Part shown: positions 27,155 through 35,810 of the stretch, piece after piece
How positions within the stretch are numbered: position 1 is the first letter of the stretch
Layout: each line of letters begins with the position of its first letter
Origin: Cyanobacterium sp. T60_A2020_053
GTDB lineage: Bacteria; Cyanobacteriota; Cyanobacteriia; Cyanobacteriales; Cyanobacteriaceae
Length of the DNA stretch: 62,578 bases
Assembly (NCBI GenBank): GCA_015272165.1
Contig: JACYMF010000112.1
Location: 1-62,578 of the forward strand
Reading direction: 5' to 3'
Translations under genes and position numbers: made by a program
Notes under the pieces: model-generated
What the model was told of the DNA's origin: nothing
What the model saw: only the letters and a program-made list of their open reading frames with translations
Database searches by the model: none

Positions 27155-27943
27155 TTATCGACTGCCGGGAATAGGTCCTCGTCTTTTAGTATCATTACTG
27201 GAAGCAAGAAGAAAATCTCGTAAAATTTTTACTTGATTACTGACTGTCACGGATTCTAGTTTATCCAGCGCCCGTGCCAAAGTCAAATCAGAGCGATAAA
27301 TTAACCGAAAAGCCTCTTTTAACTCTTTTACTTCTTCACCACTAAAATTGTTTCTTCTCAATGCTACCAAATTAAGAGAACGGACGCGCGCTGGATTACC
27401 TTCCACTAAAGTATAAGGAGGTACATCTCGATCAATACGACTCATTCCCCCTAACATTGCCATAGTGCCAATGTGGACAAACTGATGTACTCCTAATATA
27501 CCGCCAATGACTGCCTTAGAATCCACCTGTACATGACCTGCTAAACTAACGGAATTAGCAATGACCACACGATCCGCAATGATGCAATTATGGGCAACGT
27601 GAACATAAGCCATTAATAAATTATCATTGCCGATGATGGTATATTCCCCCTCTTCTGTGGCTCGATTGAGGGTGACAAATTCACGGATCATATTGCGATC
27701 ACCGATTTTTAAACCAGTTTTACCCCCTTTATATTTTAAATCTTGAGGGTCTAAACCAATGGCAGCACCGGGAAAAATTTTATTATCAGTACCAATTTCT
27801 GTGTCGCCATAGATGACGGCATTAGCGCCCACCACCGTATTAGCACCAATTTTAACCCCAGCACCAATGACGGCATAAGGCTCAACGGTAACGGTAGAAT
27901 CTAACTCAGCTTGTTTATCAATGATCGCAGTAGGATGTATCAC
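27155..27943 (-). CDS. lpxA: UDP-N-acetylglucosamine acyltransferase
   Basis: A 262-residue left-handed beta-helix acyltransferase that adds a 3-hydroxyacyl chain to UDP-GlcNAc, the first step of lipid A synthesis. Hexapeptide repeats run through residues 1-190; the catalytic His lies in AYVHVAHNC, and GILGVHQFVHIG and VEGNPARVRSLN are family-specific. The C-terminus is a helical bundle. It follows fabZ by 101 bp, matching the usual lpxC-fabZ-lpxA order, but lpxC is absent here. Confidence 0.95.
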   Translation of the reverse strand: MIHPTAIIDKQAELDSTVTVEPYAVIGAGVKIGANTVVGANAVIYGDTEIGTDNKIFPGAAIGLDPQDLKYKGGKTGLKIGDRNMIREFVTLNRATEEGEYTIIGNDNLLMAYVHVAHNCIIADRVVIANSVSLAGHVQVDSKAVIGGILGVHQFVHIGTMAMLGGMSRIDRDVPPYTLVEGNPARVRSLNLVALRRNNFSGEEVKELKEAFRLIYRSDLTLARALDKLESVTVSNQVKILRDFLLASSNDTKRRGPIPGSR

Positions 27944-28044
27944 GGCAATGAACCTTTTTTCTTGATTAATCTAATAGGGGTTTGACGGAAAATTATATGT
28001 TTCGGGGTAATGGGTTTAAATCCATTGTTATTATTACCAAGACA

Positions 28045-28515
28045 TTAGTCAAAAAGGGAAAATAACATTTCTCCTTCTACCACTAATTGCCCATCAACTA
28101 AACCTTGCCCTTGCATTTTAGCAATGCGATTCATTCTAAATGATAATAATTCTACTGTCATAATTAGTTGATCGCCGGGTACAACTGGACGGCGAAAACG
28201 TACTTTATCGATGCCAGCGTAGGCAAAAAATTTGCCTTTCATGCCGGGTAAAAGGGTTAAGATTACTCCGCCGACTTGTGCCATGGCTTCCATTTGTAAA
28301 ACCCCCGGCATTATTGGTTTACCCGGTATATGCCCTTGGAAAAATGGCTCATTGATGGTGACGTTTTTTAGCCCCACTGCTTTTTTTTCTGGTACATAGT
28401 CAATGATACGATCTACTAGGGCGAAGGGGTAGCGATGGGGTAATAGTTCCCGTATTTCTTCTATGGCAAAAGTTGTTTTAATGATAGTTTCTTGATTGTT
28501 TTCGGTGGTCATCAA
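28045..28515 (-). CDS. fabZ: 3-hydroxyacyl-ACP dehydratase FabZ
   Basis: A 156-residue hot-dog-fold dehydratase of fatty-acid elongation. The catalytic His/Glu pair lies in [14 protein letters not shown] and [13 protein letters not shown], with [11 protein letters not shown] between them. It also supplies hydroxyacyl-ACP balance for the downstream lpxA. The start is at the first ATG of an ATG-ATG pair. It is divergent from menB, with a 230-bp spacer holding ATTCATAATTC repeats. Confidence 0.95.
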   Translation of the reverse strand: MMTTENNQETIIKTTFAIEEIRELLPHRYPFALVDRIIDYVPEKKAVGLKNVTINEPFFQGHIPGKPIMPGVLQMEAMAQVGGVILTLLPGMKGKFFAYAGIDKVRFRRPVVPGDQLIMTVELLSFRMNRIAKMQGQGLVDGQLVVEGEMLFSLFD

Positions 28516-28747
28516 TTTATATGCTAGGGCGGAGGGCGCTGGTTTTTGGTCGATTATAGAATATCATGTTTTCTTTAACTTACATCCTAATTTTTTGAAA
28601 AAGGCAAGTGTAAAAACGTAATATGCTACGTCTGGACAACAGGGTGATAATAATTCATAATTCATAATTCATAATTCATAATTCATGATTCTTGCCTGTA
28701 GCTTCAGATGCTGATACAATCAACTTCACTTGAGCGGAGAAAGATTT

Positions 28748-29581
28748 ATGAGTGTTGATTGGCAGGAAGTGAAAACTTACGAGGATATTTTATATTACAA
28801 GTATGATGGCATGGCGAAAATTGTCATTAATCGACCTCATAAACGCAACGCTTTTCGCCCTCAAACAGTTTTTGAATTGTATGATGCTTTTTGCGATGCG
28901 CGGGAAGATCAAACCATCGGTGTTGTATTGTTGACGGGCGCTGGACCTCATACCGATGGGAAATATGCTTTTTGTTCTGGTGGCGATCAAAGTGTCAGGG
29001 GCAAAGGTGGTTATGTGGGCGCTGATGGTGTACCCCGTTTAAATGTACTAGATTTACAGCGTTTAATTCGTTCCATGCCTAAAGTGGTAATCGCTTTGGT
29101 GGCTGGTTATGCCATCGGTGGCGGTCATGTTTTACATTTAATTTGTGATTTAAGTATTGCTGGGGAAAATGCTATTTTCGGGCAGACTGGTCCAAAAGTT
29201 GGTAGTTTTGATGGTGGTTTTGGCGCTAGTTATTTGGCGAGGGTGGTAGGACAAAAAAAAGCGCGCGAAATTTGGTTTCTCTGTCGGCAATATAGCGCCC
29301 GTGACGCTTTACAAATGGGACTGGTTAATACTGTTGTACCAGTAGAAGAGTTAGAAAATGAGGGCATAAAATGGGCGCAAGAAATTTTGGCAAAAAGTCC
29401 TCTGGCTATTCGTTGTTTAAAATCTGCTTTTAATGCTGATTGTGATGGTCAAGCTGGTTTGCAAGAGTTGGCTGGTAATGCTACCTTATTATACTATCTC
29501 ACGGAGGAGGGCGCTGAGGGTAAACAAGCCTTTTTGGAAAAGCGCAACCCTAATTTCCGTGATTATCCTTGGTTGCCATAG
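28748..29581 (+). CDS. menB: 1,4-dihydroxy-2-naphthoyl-CoA synthase
   Basis: A 277-residue crotonase-fold enzyme that cyclises o-succinylbenzoyl-CoA; in cyanobacteria this leads to phylloquinone of photosystem I. Visible: [13 protein letters not shown], the oxyanion-hole segment [10 protein letters not shown], and the MenB-specific [16 protein letters not shown]. The start is ATG 28748, with GGAG 11 bp upstream; a TTG six codons earlier also opens the frame but is unlikely. Confidence 0.96.
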   Translation: MSVDWQEVKTYEDILYYKYDGMAKIVINRPHKRNAFRPQTVFELYDAFCDAREDQTIGVVLLTGAGPHTDGKYAFCSGGDQSVRGKGGYVGADGVPRLNVLDLQRLIRSMPKVVIALVAGYAIGGGHVLHLICDLSIAGENAIFGQTGPKVGSFDGGFGASYLARVVGQKKAREIWFLCRQYSARDALQMGLVNTVVPVEELENEGIKWAQEILAKSPLAIRCLKSAFNADCDGQAGLQELAGNATLLYYLTEEGAEGKQAFLEKRNPNFRDYPWLP

Positions 29582-29723
29582 TTTGAGTGAAAAATGGACA
29601 ATGGATAATGGACAATTGATAACTTAGAGTTGATAGCTTAGAATTTACACACCGATGATTAAGTATTAAAACTTTATAATTCATAACTCATAACTCATAA
29701 TTTCCCCATAGGAGTAATTAATC

Positions 29724-30356
29724 ATGGTAGCCTTAACCGAAAAAATCGTAACTTCCTCTGAAAATGAAATCAAGTATTATTCTCCTGAAGAATATTTAAT
29801 CTTAGAAGAAAAAGCAGAAACTAAACACGAATATCACAATGGAGAAATTATTGAGATGGCTGGTGCAACAATCAATCATAATAGGATTAGTGGTAATATT
29901 TACGCACATTTAAACTTCTTTTTGAGGGAAAAAGAAAAGGAAGTATTTATGAGTGATGTTAAAGTATATATTCCTGAGTATAAAATTTATACCTATCCTG
30001 ATGTGATGATAGTTGCTGATAAACCTGTTTATCAAGAAAAAAGTAAATCTGCTATTCTCAATCCCGTTATTATTATTGAAGTGCTTTCTCTTTCTACTCA
30101 AGACTATGACAGGGGACAAAAATTTAAGTATTATCGCTCTGTAGAATCTCTACAAGAATATATTTTAATCGATCAATATCAATACGGTATCGAACAGTTT
30201 GCTAAAAATGAACAGCAAAAATGGGTTTTAACAGAGTATAAGAAACTAGAAGAAAATTTATTGTTAGAATCCATGGGTTGGGAAATACCTTTAACAGACA
30301 TTTATCAAAGGGTAGAGTTTTCCTCAAAATCAGAAGATGCCAAAAATAATGGATAA
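29724..30356 (+). CDS. Uma2 family (DUF820) putative endonuclease
   Basis: A 210-residue Uma2 protein. The start of the domain is YSPEEYLILEEKAETKHEYH, with ISGNIYAHL, the acidic motif YPDVMIV, IIEVLSLSTQDYDRG, and FKYYRSVESLQEYILID. This is a complete, typical member. Function beyond a restriction-endonuclease-like fold is unknown. A family B repeat follows it. Confidence 0.82.
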   Translation: MVALTEKIVTSSENEIKYYSPEEYLILEEKAETKHEYHNGEIIEMAGATINHNRISGNIYAHLNFFLREKEKEVFMSDVKVYIPEYKIYTYPDVMIVADKPVYQEKSKSAILNPVIIIEVLSLSTQDYDRGQKFKYYRSVESLQEYILIDQYQYGIEQFAKNEQQKWVLTEYKKLEENLLLESMGWEIPLTDIYQRVEFSSKSEDAKNNG

Positions 30357-30364
30357 TTATTGTA

Positions 30365-30478
30365 TCTTCGCCCTACACCCACCGTGTAATGAATTACACG
30401 GAACCAACAGCCCAATCGTTCAATAAATTGAACTAAGATTACTTTTAATTAATTTATAAGTGTTCAAACGAACTTGAT
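30365..30478. repeat. Family B dispersed repeat
   Basis: It carries GTGTAATGAATTACAC and GTTCAATAAATTGAAC in the same orientation as the copy at 1742, and ends CGAACTTGATA. The left end is truncated. Confidence 0.7.
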
Positions 30479-30531
30479 ATAATTCATAATTTCCCCTTTG
30501 CCCTTTTAACTTTGCCCTTTTTTAGCAACCC

Positions 30532-31044
30532 CTATATTAAATAAATTAAACCAGAGTATAAAGTTAAAATTACTGATAACCAAAAAACAATTATCCCGAT
30601 TTGATTAATCATCATAAATTCTGGCATAATCATCATGGCAATAGCGGTTATTTGAGTGACGGTTTTTAATTTGCCCCAAATATTTGCACCTTGTAAGGAG
30701 TTTTGTTGGGTTAATTGTGGATTGACACGCCATCCAGCGATAACCATTTCTCTGATAATGATTAAAAATACTCCCCATGCTGGAATTACTTGCCTTTCGA
30801 TTAGTATAAGGAGAGGGGCGCTGACTAATATTTTATCCGTGAGAGGGTCTAAAAATTTACCTAATTCGGTAATTTGATCGAGACGGCGCGCTAAATAACC
30901 GTCTAACCAATCCGTAGCAGATGCCAGTATAAATAAACCAAAGGCTAACCATTGAAAGATAATCTTATCTTGGTATAAAAATATTGTGAGAGGAATAACC
31001 GCCACAATTCGAGTAACCGTAACAGAATTAGGTATATTTAACAT
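30532..31044 (-). CDS. pgsA: CDP-diacylglycerol--glycerol-3-phosphate 3-phosphatidyltransferase
   Basis: A 170-residue integral membrane enzyme that makes phosphatidylglycerol phosphate. PG is essential for photosystem function in cyanobacteria. The CDP-alcohol phosphotransferase motif D-x2-DG-x2-AR-x8-G-x3-D-x3-D is complete (DWLDGYLARR, then LGKFLDPLTD). About five helices are predicted, beginning MLNIPNSVTVTRI. It is divergent from xisH. Confidence 0.93.
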   Translation of the reverse strand: MLNIPNSVTVTRIVAVIPLTIFLYQDKIIFQWLAFGLFILASATDWLDGYLARRLDQITELGKFLDPLTDKILVSAPLLILIERQVIPAWGVFLIIIREMVIAGWRVNPQLTQQNSLQGANIWGKLKTVTQITAIAMMIMPEFMMINQIGIIVFWLSVILTLYSGLIYLI

Positions 31045-31101
31045 ATAAATGAGTGATGGAGATTTCTCAGTTAGTGAAAATAAATGTTATTGAAACTAGA
31101 T

Positions 31102-31521
31102 ATGCCAAGGAAAGATATTTATCACATGACAGTCAAAAATGCTCTGATTAAGGATGGATGGACAATAACCGATGATCCTCTCAGAATTAGATTAGCACGG
31201 GGAAGAAACTTATTTGTTGATTTAGGGGCAGAGCGTTTAATTGGTGCTTGTAAGAATACTGAATATATCGCCGTAGAAATTAAAAGTTTTACTCGTCCAT
31301 CAGCCATGAAAGATTTAGAGGAAGCGGTGGGGCAATTTGTACTTTATTATCATTTATTAAAACGGTACTATCCTCAATATAAATTATATTTAGCAGTGCC
31401 AGAAAATATTAGAAAAAGTATTTTTGAAGAAGAGGCTGGACAAACTTTAGTTGATAACAAAATTTTGAGTTTATTTAGCTTTAATCCTGAAAATGAGGAG
31501 GTTATAGAATGGATTTATTAA
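31102..31521 (+). CDS. xisH: XisH family protein
   Basis: About 139 residues from MPRKDIYHMTVKNALIKDGW; the frame opens 6 codons earlier. XisH was named as an fdxN-element excision controlling factor in heterocystous Anabaena, and the family is widespread in unicellular species. The PD-(D/E)XK-like pattern is visible: VDLGAE and EYIAVEIKSF, followed by EEAVGQFVLYYHLL. It overlaps xisI by 13 bp, as is usual. No xisF recombinase or nif element is present. Confidence 0.88.
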   Translation: MPRKDIYHMTVKNALIKDGWTITDDPLRIRLARGRNLFVDLGAERLIGACKNTEYIAVEIKSFTRPSAMKDLEEAVGQFVLYYHLLKRYYPQYKLYLAVPENIRKSIFEEEAGQTLVDNKILSLFSFNPENEEVIEWIY

Positions 31522-31844
31522 TTAATAAATATGAGGAAATTATCGAAAAAGTATACAAAGATTATGCTGAGTTTTTAGCAGATGATCTAATAAAAATAGA
31601 CTTAGTTTTTGATAGAGAAAATCACCATTATTTGTTAGTAGAAATGGGATGGCAAAGGGACTATTATCTTTATGGAACTTTATTGCACTTAGATATTATT
31701 GATCATAAAATATGGATTCATCATGATGGTACGGAAGATGGTATAGCTGAAGAATTGATCAAAGAAGGTATTGCCAAAGAAGATATTATCTTAGGTTTTA
31801 AACCTCCTGAAATTAGACCTTATATTAACTATGCAGTTTCTTAA
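31509..31844 (+). CDS. xisI: XisI family protein
   Basis: A 111-residue protein of the XisI family: central DRENHHYLLVEMGWQRDYY, then IDHKIWIHHDGTEDGIAEEL, ending LGFKPPEIRPY. It is always paired with XisH. In a genome without the fdxN element its job is unknown; a toxin-antitoxin-like or nuclease-plus-partner arrangement is a reasonable guess. Confidence 0.88.
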   Translation: MDLLINKYEEIIEKVYKDYAEFLADDLIKIDLVFDRENHHYLLVEMGWQRDYYLYGTLLHLDIIDHKIWIHHDGTEDGIAEELIKEGIAKEDIILGFKPPEIRPYINYAVS

Positions 31845-31888
31845 ACAACTGTTCAAAAAATTATTATATATTTGACAAAATCAGTTTT

Positions 31889-32332
31889 ATGAGCGCCCTC
31901 CACCCCAATCCTAGTTTAGAAGACTTTATTAAACATAAATCTTTATTGATTATCAACCCCAAAAAGAAAAATGGGTTAATTATAGTTAAAAAATACTATG
32001 CTGAATTTGCGGGGCCGGGCGCTATAGTAGGGGGATGTTTTGACCAAGACTTAATCGAAGCTATCCCCGTGGGTAAACTTTCTTTACTTTTACCTCAAAA
32101 CGCCTCAGAAAGACAAAGAGCCTATCTACTCAGGCGACAATGGGTTAAACTCACCAAACAGATCACTGATAATCCCCATGCCCATGAAAGGGCGCAAGTG
32201 ATCTTGAATCAATTTGAACATTGGTTTGACTCGGCCACCGCCGAAAATCTCTCCGATGAAATATTTGCCCTACTGGTGGGAGTATTACCCCAAACCGTTA
32301 CAACTGCTAGGGATTTAGTCAATCGTTTATAA
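31889..32332 (+). CDS. Conserved hypothetical protein
   Basis: A 147-residue soluble protein. The N-terminal half is strand-rich (SLLIINPKKKNGLIIVKKYY, GPGAIVGGCFD); the C-terminal half is helical and charged, ending VLPQTVTTARDLVNRL. No family recognised. It starts 44 bp after xisI and may be cotranscribed with it. The start codon overlaps an AGCGCCCTCC site. Confidence 0.55.
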   Translation: MSALHPNPSLEDFIKHKSLLIINPKKKNGLIIVKKYYAEFAGPGAIVGGCFDQDLIEAIPVGKLSLLLPQNASERQRAYLLRRQWVKLTKQITDNPHAHERAQVILNQFEHWFDSATAENLSDEIFALLVGVLPQTVTTARDLVNRL

Positions 32333-32442
32333 GTATTTTAAACTTTTCCCTTTTTCCTACCTTTGCCAAAACACTTTTTCAGCGCACCCCAACTATGTAA
32401 TCATAGTAGAGTTATAATGAAAAAATTTAGGAAAGATAAAAT

Positions 32443-32778
32443 ATGGCTCAAATTGAATTTGCCAGAGGAATCGTTGAAAAATCAATCCCCGACGTAAAAT
32501 TAACAAGGTCTCGTGACGGAAGTAATGGTACAGCGACTTTTCGCTTTGAAGACTCAGTTATTCTCAAAAGCGGAAATACTCAAGAAGTAACGGGAATGTA
32601 TCTTATTGATGAAGAAGGAGAATTGATTTCCCGTGAAGTAAAATGTAAATTTGTTAACGGTGAACCAGTAGCCGTAGAAGGCGTTTATATCATCAAATCT
32701 ACCCAAGAATGGGAACGCTTTATGCGCTTTATGGAACGCTACGCCGAAGAAAATGACTTAGGCTTTAGCAAATCTTAG
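32443..32778 (+). CDS. psb28: Photosystem II assembly factor Psb28
   Basis: A 111-residue soluble protein that binds CP47 on the cytosolic side of PSII intermediates (RC47) during assembly and repair. Family hallmarks: IEFARGIVEKSIPDVKLTRS, NGTATFRFED, GMYLIDEEGE, and the end EWERFMRFMERYAEENDLGF. Length is typical. It is monocistronic, preceded by a family E end (32365-32392). Confidence 0.97.
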   Translation: MAQIEFARGIVEKSIPDVKLTRSRDGSNGTATFRFEDSVILKSGNTQEVTGMYLIDEEGELISREVKCKFVNGEPVAVEGVYIIKSTQEWERFMRFMERYAEENDLGFSKS

Positions 32779-32844
32779 CACTCACACTATTAAATTAAAG
32801 ATTTTGAGGGGCGATTTTTACCTCATAAAAACTTAACTAAACTA

Positions 32845-32940
32845 ACTGACGTTACGCATAATAAACCTTAAAATACTAATTTTTCGTTCGTACTTAACCT
32901 TTGAAACTATTAATATCTCGTTTGACTGCGTAACATCAGT
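32845..32940. repeat. Family D repeat, 96 bp with inverted ends
   Basis: ACTGACGTTACGCA (32845-32858) and TGCGTAACATCAGT (32927-32940) are inverted repeats with one mismatch. The interior is AT-rich and non-coding. A longer relative is at 12590-12775, and a single end (TGCGTAACATGAGTA) is near 35510. The rest of 32941-33230 shows no gene. Confidence 0.75.
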
Positions 32941-33230
32941 AAACTAACAAAACTTTGATTAATACCCCTCAGTTTGTCTCCCTAAGCAATTTGAGGTGCA
33001 ACCCATAATGAGGACACCTCCCTTTGCCAAAGCACATCCTCATTCACAGTATACCCTAGTACAATTAATCGTCTATTTTTCATTGTTATTCATGATGGAA
33101 AAAATTTAGTTATAATATCCAATGGGTATGTAATGTTGCATAGAAACTGTTACTGATATTCCTTCCAGCGCCCGTCACCATAACCATGGAGACAAAACAA
33201 CATTAACAACCAAAAACATGAGAGTAATCG

Positions 33231-33253
33231 AGTGGGTGAAGCCCACTTTTTTT
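33231..33253 (+). terminator. Attenuator-like hairpin in the rimP-nusA leader
   Basis: AGTGGG-TGAAG-CCCACT is followed by seven T residues and ends 31 bp before the rimP ATG. A rho-independent terminator directly upstream of rimP-nusA recalls the rimP leader attenuators described in proteobacteria. Here it could allow NusA feedback on its own operon (inference), or simply terminate upstream transcription. Confidence 0.75.
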
Positions 33254-33284
33254 ATTGTCATTAAACCCTAAACAGAGATTTTTT

Positions 33285-33749
33285 ATGACTCATCCTCTAA
33301 TTCCCCAAATAACTGAATTAGCAGCGCCCCTCGCCGAAAAACTAGGGGTAGAAATTGTCAATATCGTTTTTCAAACCAATAAAAATCCATCCTTACTGAG
33401 AATCGACATTCAAAAATCTAGTCAAGAAACTAGCCTCGATGACTGTGAAAAAATGAGCCGATTACTAGAAGAAATTCTCGAAAATGCCGATATTATTGCC
33501 GAAGGTTACTCCCTCGAGATTTCTAGCCCGGGTATCTCCGAAAATCTTAATAGTGATCGAGATTTTATCAGTTTTCAGGGATTTCCCGTGATGGTGACAA
33601 CCCACACCCCCCACAAGAAAAAAACCCAGTGGCTAGGCAGTCTCAAAGGTAGAGATGAAACTTCAATATATCTAAATTGTAAAGGGCGCATGGTGACAAT
33701 TCCCAGAGACTTAGTGCAACAAGTACAACTAACCACCGCAGAAAATTAA
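33285..33749 (+). CDS. rimP: Ribosome maturation factor RimP
   Basis: A 154-residue factor for 30S maturation. Visible: an N-terminal domain with LAAPLAEKLGVEIVNIVF, the strand LLRIDIQK, then LEISSPGISENLNSDRDF and the C-terminal Sm-like barrel. The start is ATG 33285 (MTHPLIPQ); the frame opens ten codons earlier at a TTG inside the terminator hairpin and is not used. It is first gene of rimP-nusA-ylxR. Confidence 0.92.
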   Translation: MTHPLIPQITELAAPLAEKLGVEIVNIVFQTNKNPSLLRIDIQKSSQETSLDDCEKMSRLLEEILENADIIAEGYSLEISSPGISENLNSDRDFISFQGFPVMVTTHTPHKKKTQWLGSLKGRDETSIYLNCKGRMVTIPRDLVQQVQLTTAEN

Positions 33750-33775
33750 TTACCAATAAATAAAGAAAAATAATT

Positions 33776-35059
33776 ATGAGTATTGTTAGATTACCCGGTT
33801 TAAATCATTTAATTGAGGAAATTAGCGAAAGCCATAGCCTCTCCACTAATGCTGTACAAGAAGCTCTCAGAGAAGCTCTATTCAAAGGTTATGAGCGTTT
33901 TCGTCGTGCCAAAGAAACTAATCTTAACCATTTTTTTAGCGAAGATTATTTTGATAATTTCCGAGTCGAATTAGATACAGACGAAGAAGGCTTCCGAGTT
34001 TTAGCCTTCAAAATCGTTGTGGAAACTGTAGAAAATAGCGACCATGAAATTTCTCTGGTGGAAGTGATGGAAGTTAACCAAGAAGTAAGATTAGGGGATG
34101 AAATGGTGGTGGATGTCACCCCCGAACAAAAAGACTTCGGGCGCATGGCTGCCATTCAAACTAAACAGGTTTTACAACAAAAATTGCGGGATCAACAAAG
34201 AATTATGATCCAATCGGAATTTAAAGAGTTAGAAGGCACGGTTTTAACGGCTAAAGTGCAGAGATTTGAACGGCAATCAGTCATTATGACCATTCAAAGT
34301 GCTTACGGGCGCCCGGAAGTCGAGGCAGAATTACCTCGCAGTGAGCAAGTAAGTAGCGATAATTACCGTGCTAACGCCAGTTTTAAAGTTTATCTCAAAA
34401 AAGTGCGCGAAGGCTTCCAAAAAGCTCCCCAATTATTGGTATCTCGTGCTGATGCTGGTTTAGTAGTCTATCTTTTTGCCAATGAAGTGCCAGAATTTGA
34501 GGAAGGAATTGTTAGTATTGTGGCAATTTCGAGGGAAGCTAATCCCATGAATCGTAATTTGACAGCGCGGACTAAAATTGCGGTGGATAGTAACGATGCG
34601 GATGTTGATCCTGTGGGCGCTTGTATTGGCGCGCGCGGTTCTCGTATTCAAGCGGTAGTTAATGAGTTAAAGGGTGAAAAAATCGATGTCATACGTTGGT
34701 CAGAAGACCCGGCAGAGTATATCGCCAATGCTTTAAGTCCTGCTAGAATCGATCAGGTAGAGTTATTAGAATCTGATGAAAGACACGCTAGGGTGATTTT
34801 AGCTCAAAATCAGTTAAGTTTAGCCATTGGACGAGATGGGCAAAATGTGCGTTTAGCAGCTCGTTTGACGGGGTGGCGCATTGATATTGTCTCCAAGGAA
34901 GAATATGCGGAATTACGAAAAAATCCCCCCTTATCTTCTCAAAATCGAGAAGTCATTACACAGAAAGTAATGGAAGAGGTAGCGCCCGTCACCCCAGAAA
35001 TAGAGGAAGAATTAGCGCCCCTCACCGTAGAAACTGACGTTAACTATGAAGAAGAATAA
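33776..35059 (+). CDS. nusA: Transcription termination/antitermination protein NusA
   Basis: A 427-residue RNA-polymerase-binding factor. It has the N-terminal polymerase-binding domain, an S1 domain (EGTVLTAKVQRFERQSVIMT), KH1 (DPVGACIGARGSRIQAVVNE, EDPAEYIANALSP) and KH2 (AIGRDGQNVRLAARLTGW). It lacks the acidic repeats of enterobacterial NusA, as usual in cyanobacteria. It lies 26 bp after rimP and overlaps ylxR by 14 bp. Confidence 0.96.
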   Translation: MSIVRLPGLNHLIEEISESHSLSTNAVQEALREALFKGYERFRRAKETNLNHFFSEDYFDNFRVELDTDEEGFRVLAFKIVVETVENSDHEISLVEVMEVNQEVRLGDEMVVDVTPEQKDFGRMAAIQTKQVLQQKLRDQQRIMIQSEFKELEGTVLTAKVQRFERQSVIMTIQSAYGRPEVEAELPRSEQVSSDNYRANASFKVYLKKVREGFQKAPQLLVSRADAGLVVYLFANEVPEFEEGIVSIVAISREANPMNRNLTARTKIAVDSNDADVDPVGACIGARGSRIQAVVNELKGEKIDVIRWSEDPAEYIANALSPARIDQVELLESDERHARVILAQNQLSLAIGRDGQNVRLAARLTGWRIDIVSKEEYAELRKNPPLSSQNREVITQKVMEEVAPVTPEIEEELAPLTVETDVNYEEE

Positions 35060-35300
35060 AAATTGGCGCCGTTGTCTTAGTTGTGGGCATTATGCCCCCA
35101 AAGATGATTTTATTAGGGTGGTGAGGATATTTCCTGATCACCAAATTGCCATAAATAAAGGTGAGGGGCGCTCGGCTTATGTTTGCCCCAACTCTGATTG
35201 CATTAACATTGCCCGTAAAAAGAAACGGCTAGGGCGCTGTTTGAGGGCGCCCGTCTCCCCAGCAATTTACGATGATTTACAGCATATTTTAGATAAATAG
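35046..35300 (+). CDS. ylxR: YlxR (RnpM-like) RNA-binding protein
   Basis: An 84-residue DUF448/YlxR protein: RRCLSCGHYAPKDDFIRVVR, GRSAYVCPN, and a basic tail IARKKKRLGRCLR. Relatives bind RNA, and in Bacillus this protein modulates RNase P. infB, which normally follows, is missing; instead a dense block of repeats starts exactly at the stop codon, whose TAG is the first triplet of a family E end. Confidence 0.9.
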   Translation: MKKNKNWRRCLSCGHYAPKDDFIRVVRIFPDHQIAINKGEGRSAYVCPNSDCINIARKKKRLGRCLRAPVSPAIYDDLQHILDK

Positions 35301-35331
35301 GGTTTGCTGAAAAAGTATTTTGGTGAGGGGA
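35298..35331. repeat. Family E repeat, left end only
   Basis: TAGGGTTTGCTGAAAAAGTA followed by TTTTGGTGAGGGG is the clean left terminus. The right end is missing, replaced by family C sequence. Confidence 0.75.
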
Positions 35332-35332
35332 G

Positions 35333-35383
35333 GTGTCAGGTGTCAGGTGTCAGGTGAAATAATTGACACCTGACACCAACAAT
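35333..35383. repeat. Family C repeat, left part
   Basis: GTGTCAGGTGTCAGGTGTCA repeats are followed by GAAATAATTGACACC. The matching right part is at 35654-35720, so the family C copy has been split by the elements between. Confidence 0.6.
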
Positions 35384-35499
35384 TACAGCGCATTTCAAAT
35401 GAATAAACCACGTTTTTTGTGTCTCGCAAAGGCGCAAAGACGCAAAGATAATATTTGTAATAATCTAAAGTGTGGTTTAAGGAAATGAAAACTGCTGTA
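35384..35499. repeat. Family A MITE, 112-bp form with TA flanks
   Basis: TA (35384-35385), CAGCGCATTTCAAATGAATA ... GAAATGAAAACTGCTG, TA (35498-35499). The terminal inverted repeats pair over roughly 27 bp with mismatches. This is the best-preserved long form; compare 5925-6040. Confidence 0.85.
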
Positions 35500-35524
35500 A
35501 TTCTATTTTTGCGTAACATGAGTA

Positions 35525-35652
35525 AATTAATTAAAAATAATCTTAGTTCAATTTATTGAACGAAAAACTGTTGGTTCTGTGTAATTCATTACACGGTAGG
35601 GAAATTGCGAAGATACCATCTATTTATAACGGATTATCCGAACTTGATATTA
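35525..35652. repeat. Family B dispersed repeat
   Basis: It contains GTTCAATTTATTGAAC and GTGTAATTCATTACAC, then GCGAAGATACC and the terminus CCGAACTTGATA. It is nested between the two halves of a family C element. Confidence 0.75.
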
Positions 35653-35653
35653 G

Positions 35654-35720
35654 ATCATCGTCTAAAAATTACACCTGCAACCTGCCCTTATCAGGCATTC
35701 TTGCATCGAACTGAGGTTTT
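35654..35720. repeat. Family C repeat, right part
   Basis: GATCATCGTCTAAAAATTAC followed by ACCTGCAACCTGCCCTTATC matches the right third of the copies at 4912 and 10976. Confidence 0.7.
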
Positions 35721-35810
35721 TTTGGTTTTTCTGTTGCTGAAAATTTTTATTTGTTGGGTTTTCCTATCCTTAACCCAACCTACAAAAAATTTATAAATTA
35801 TTTTTTAACT

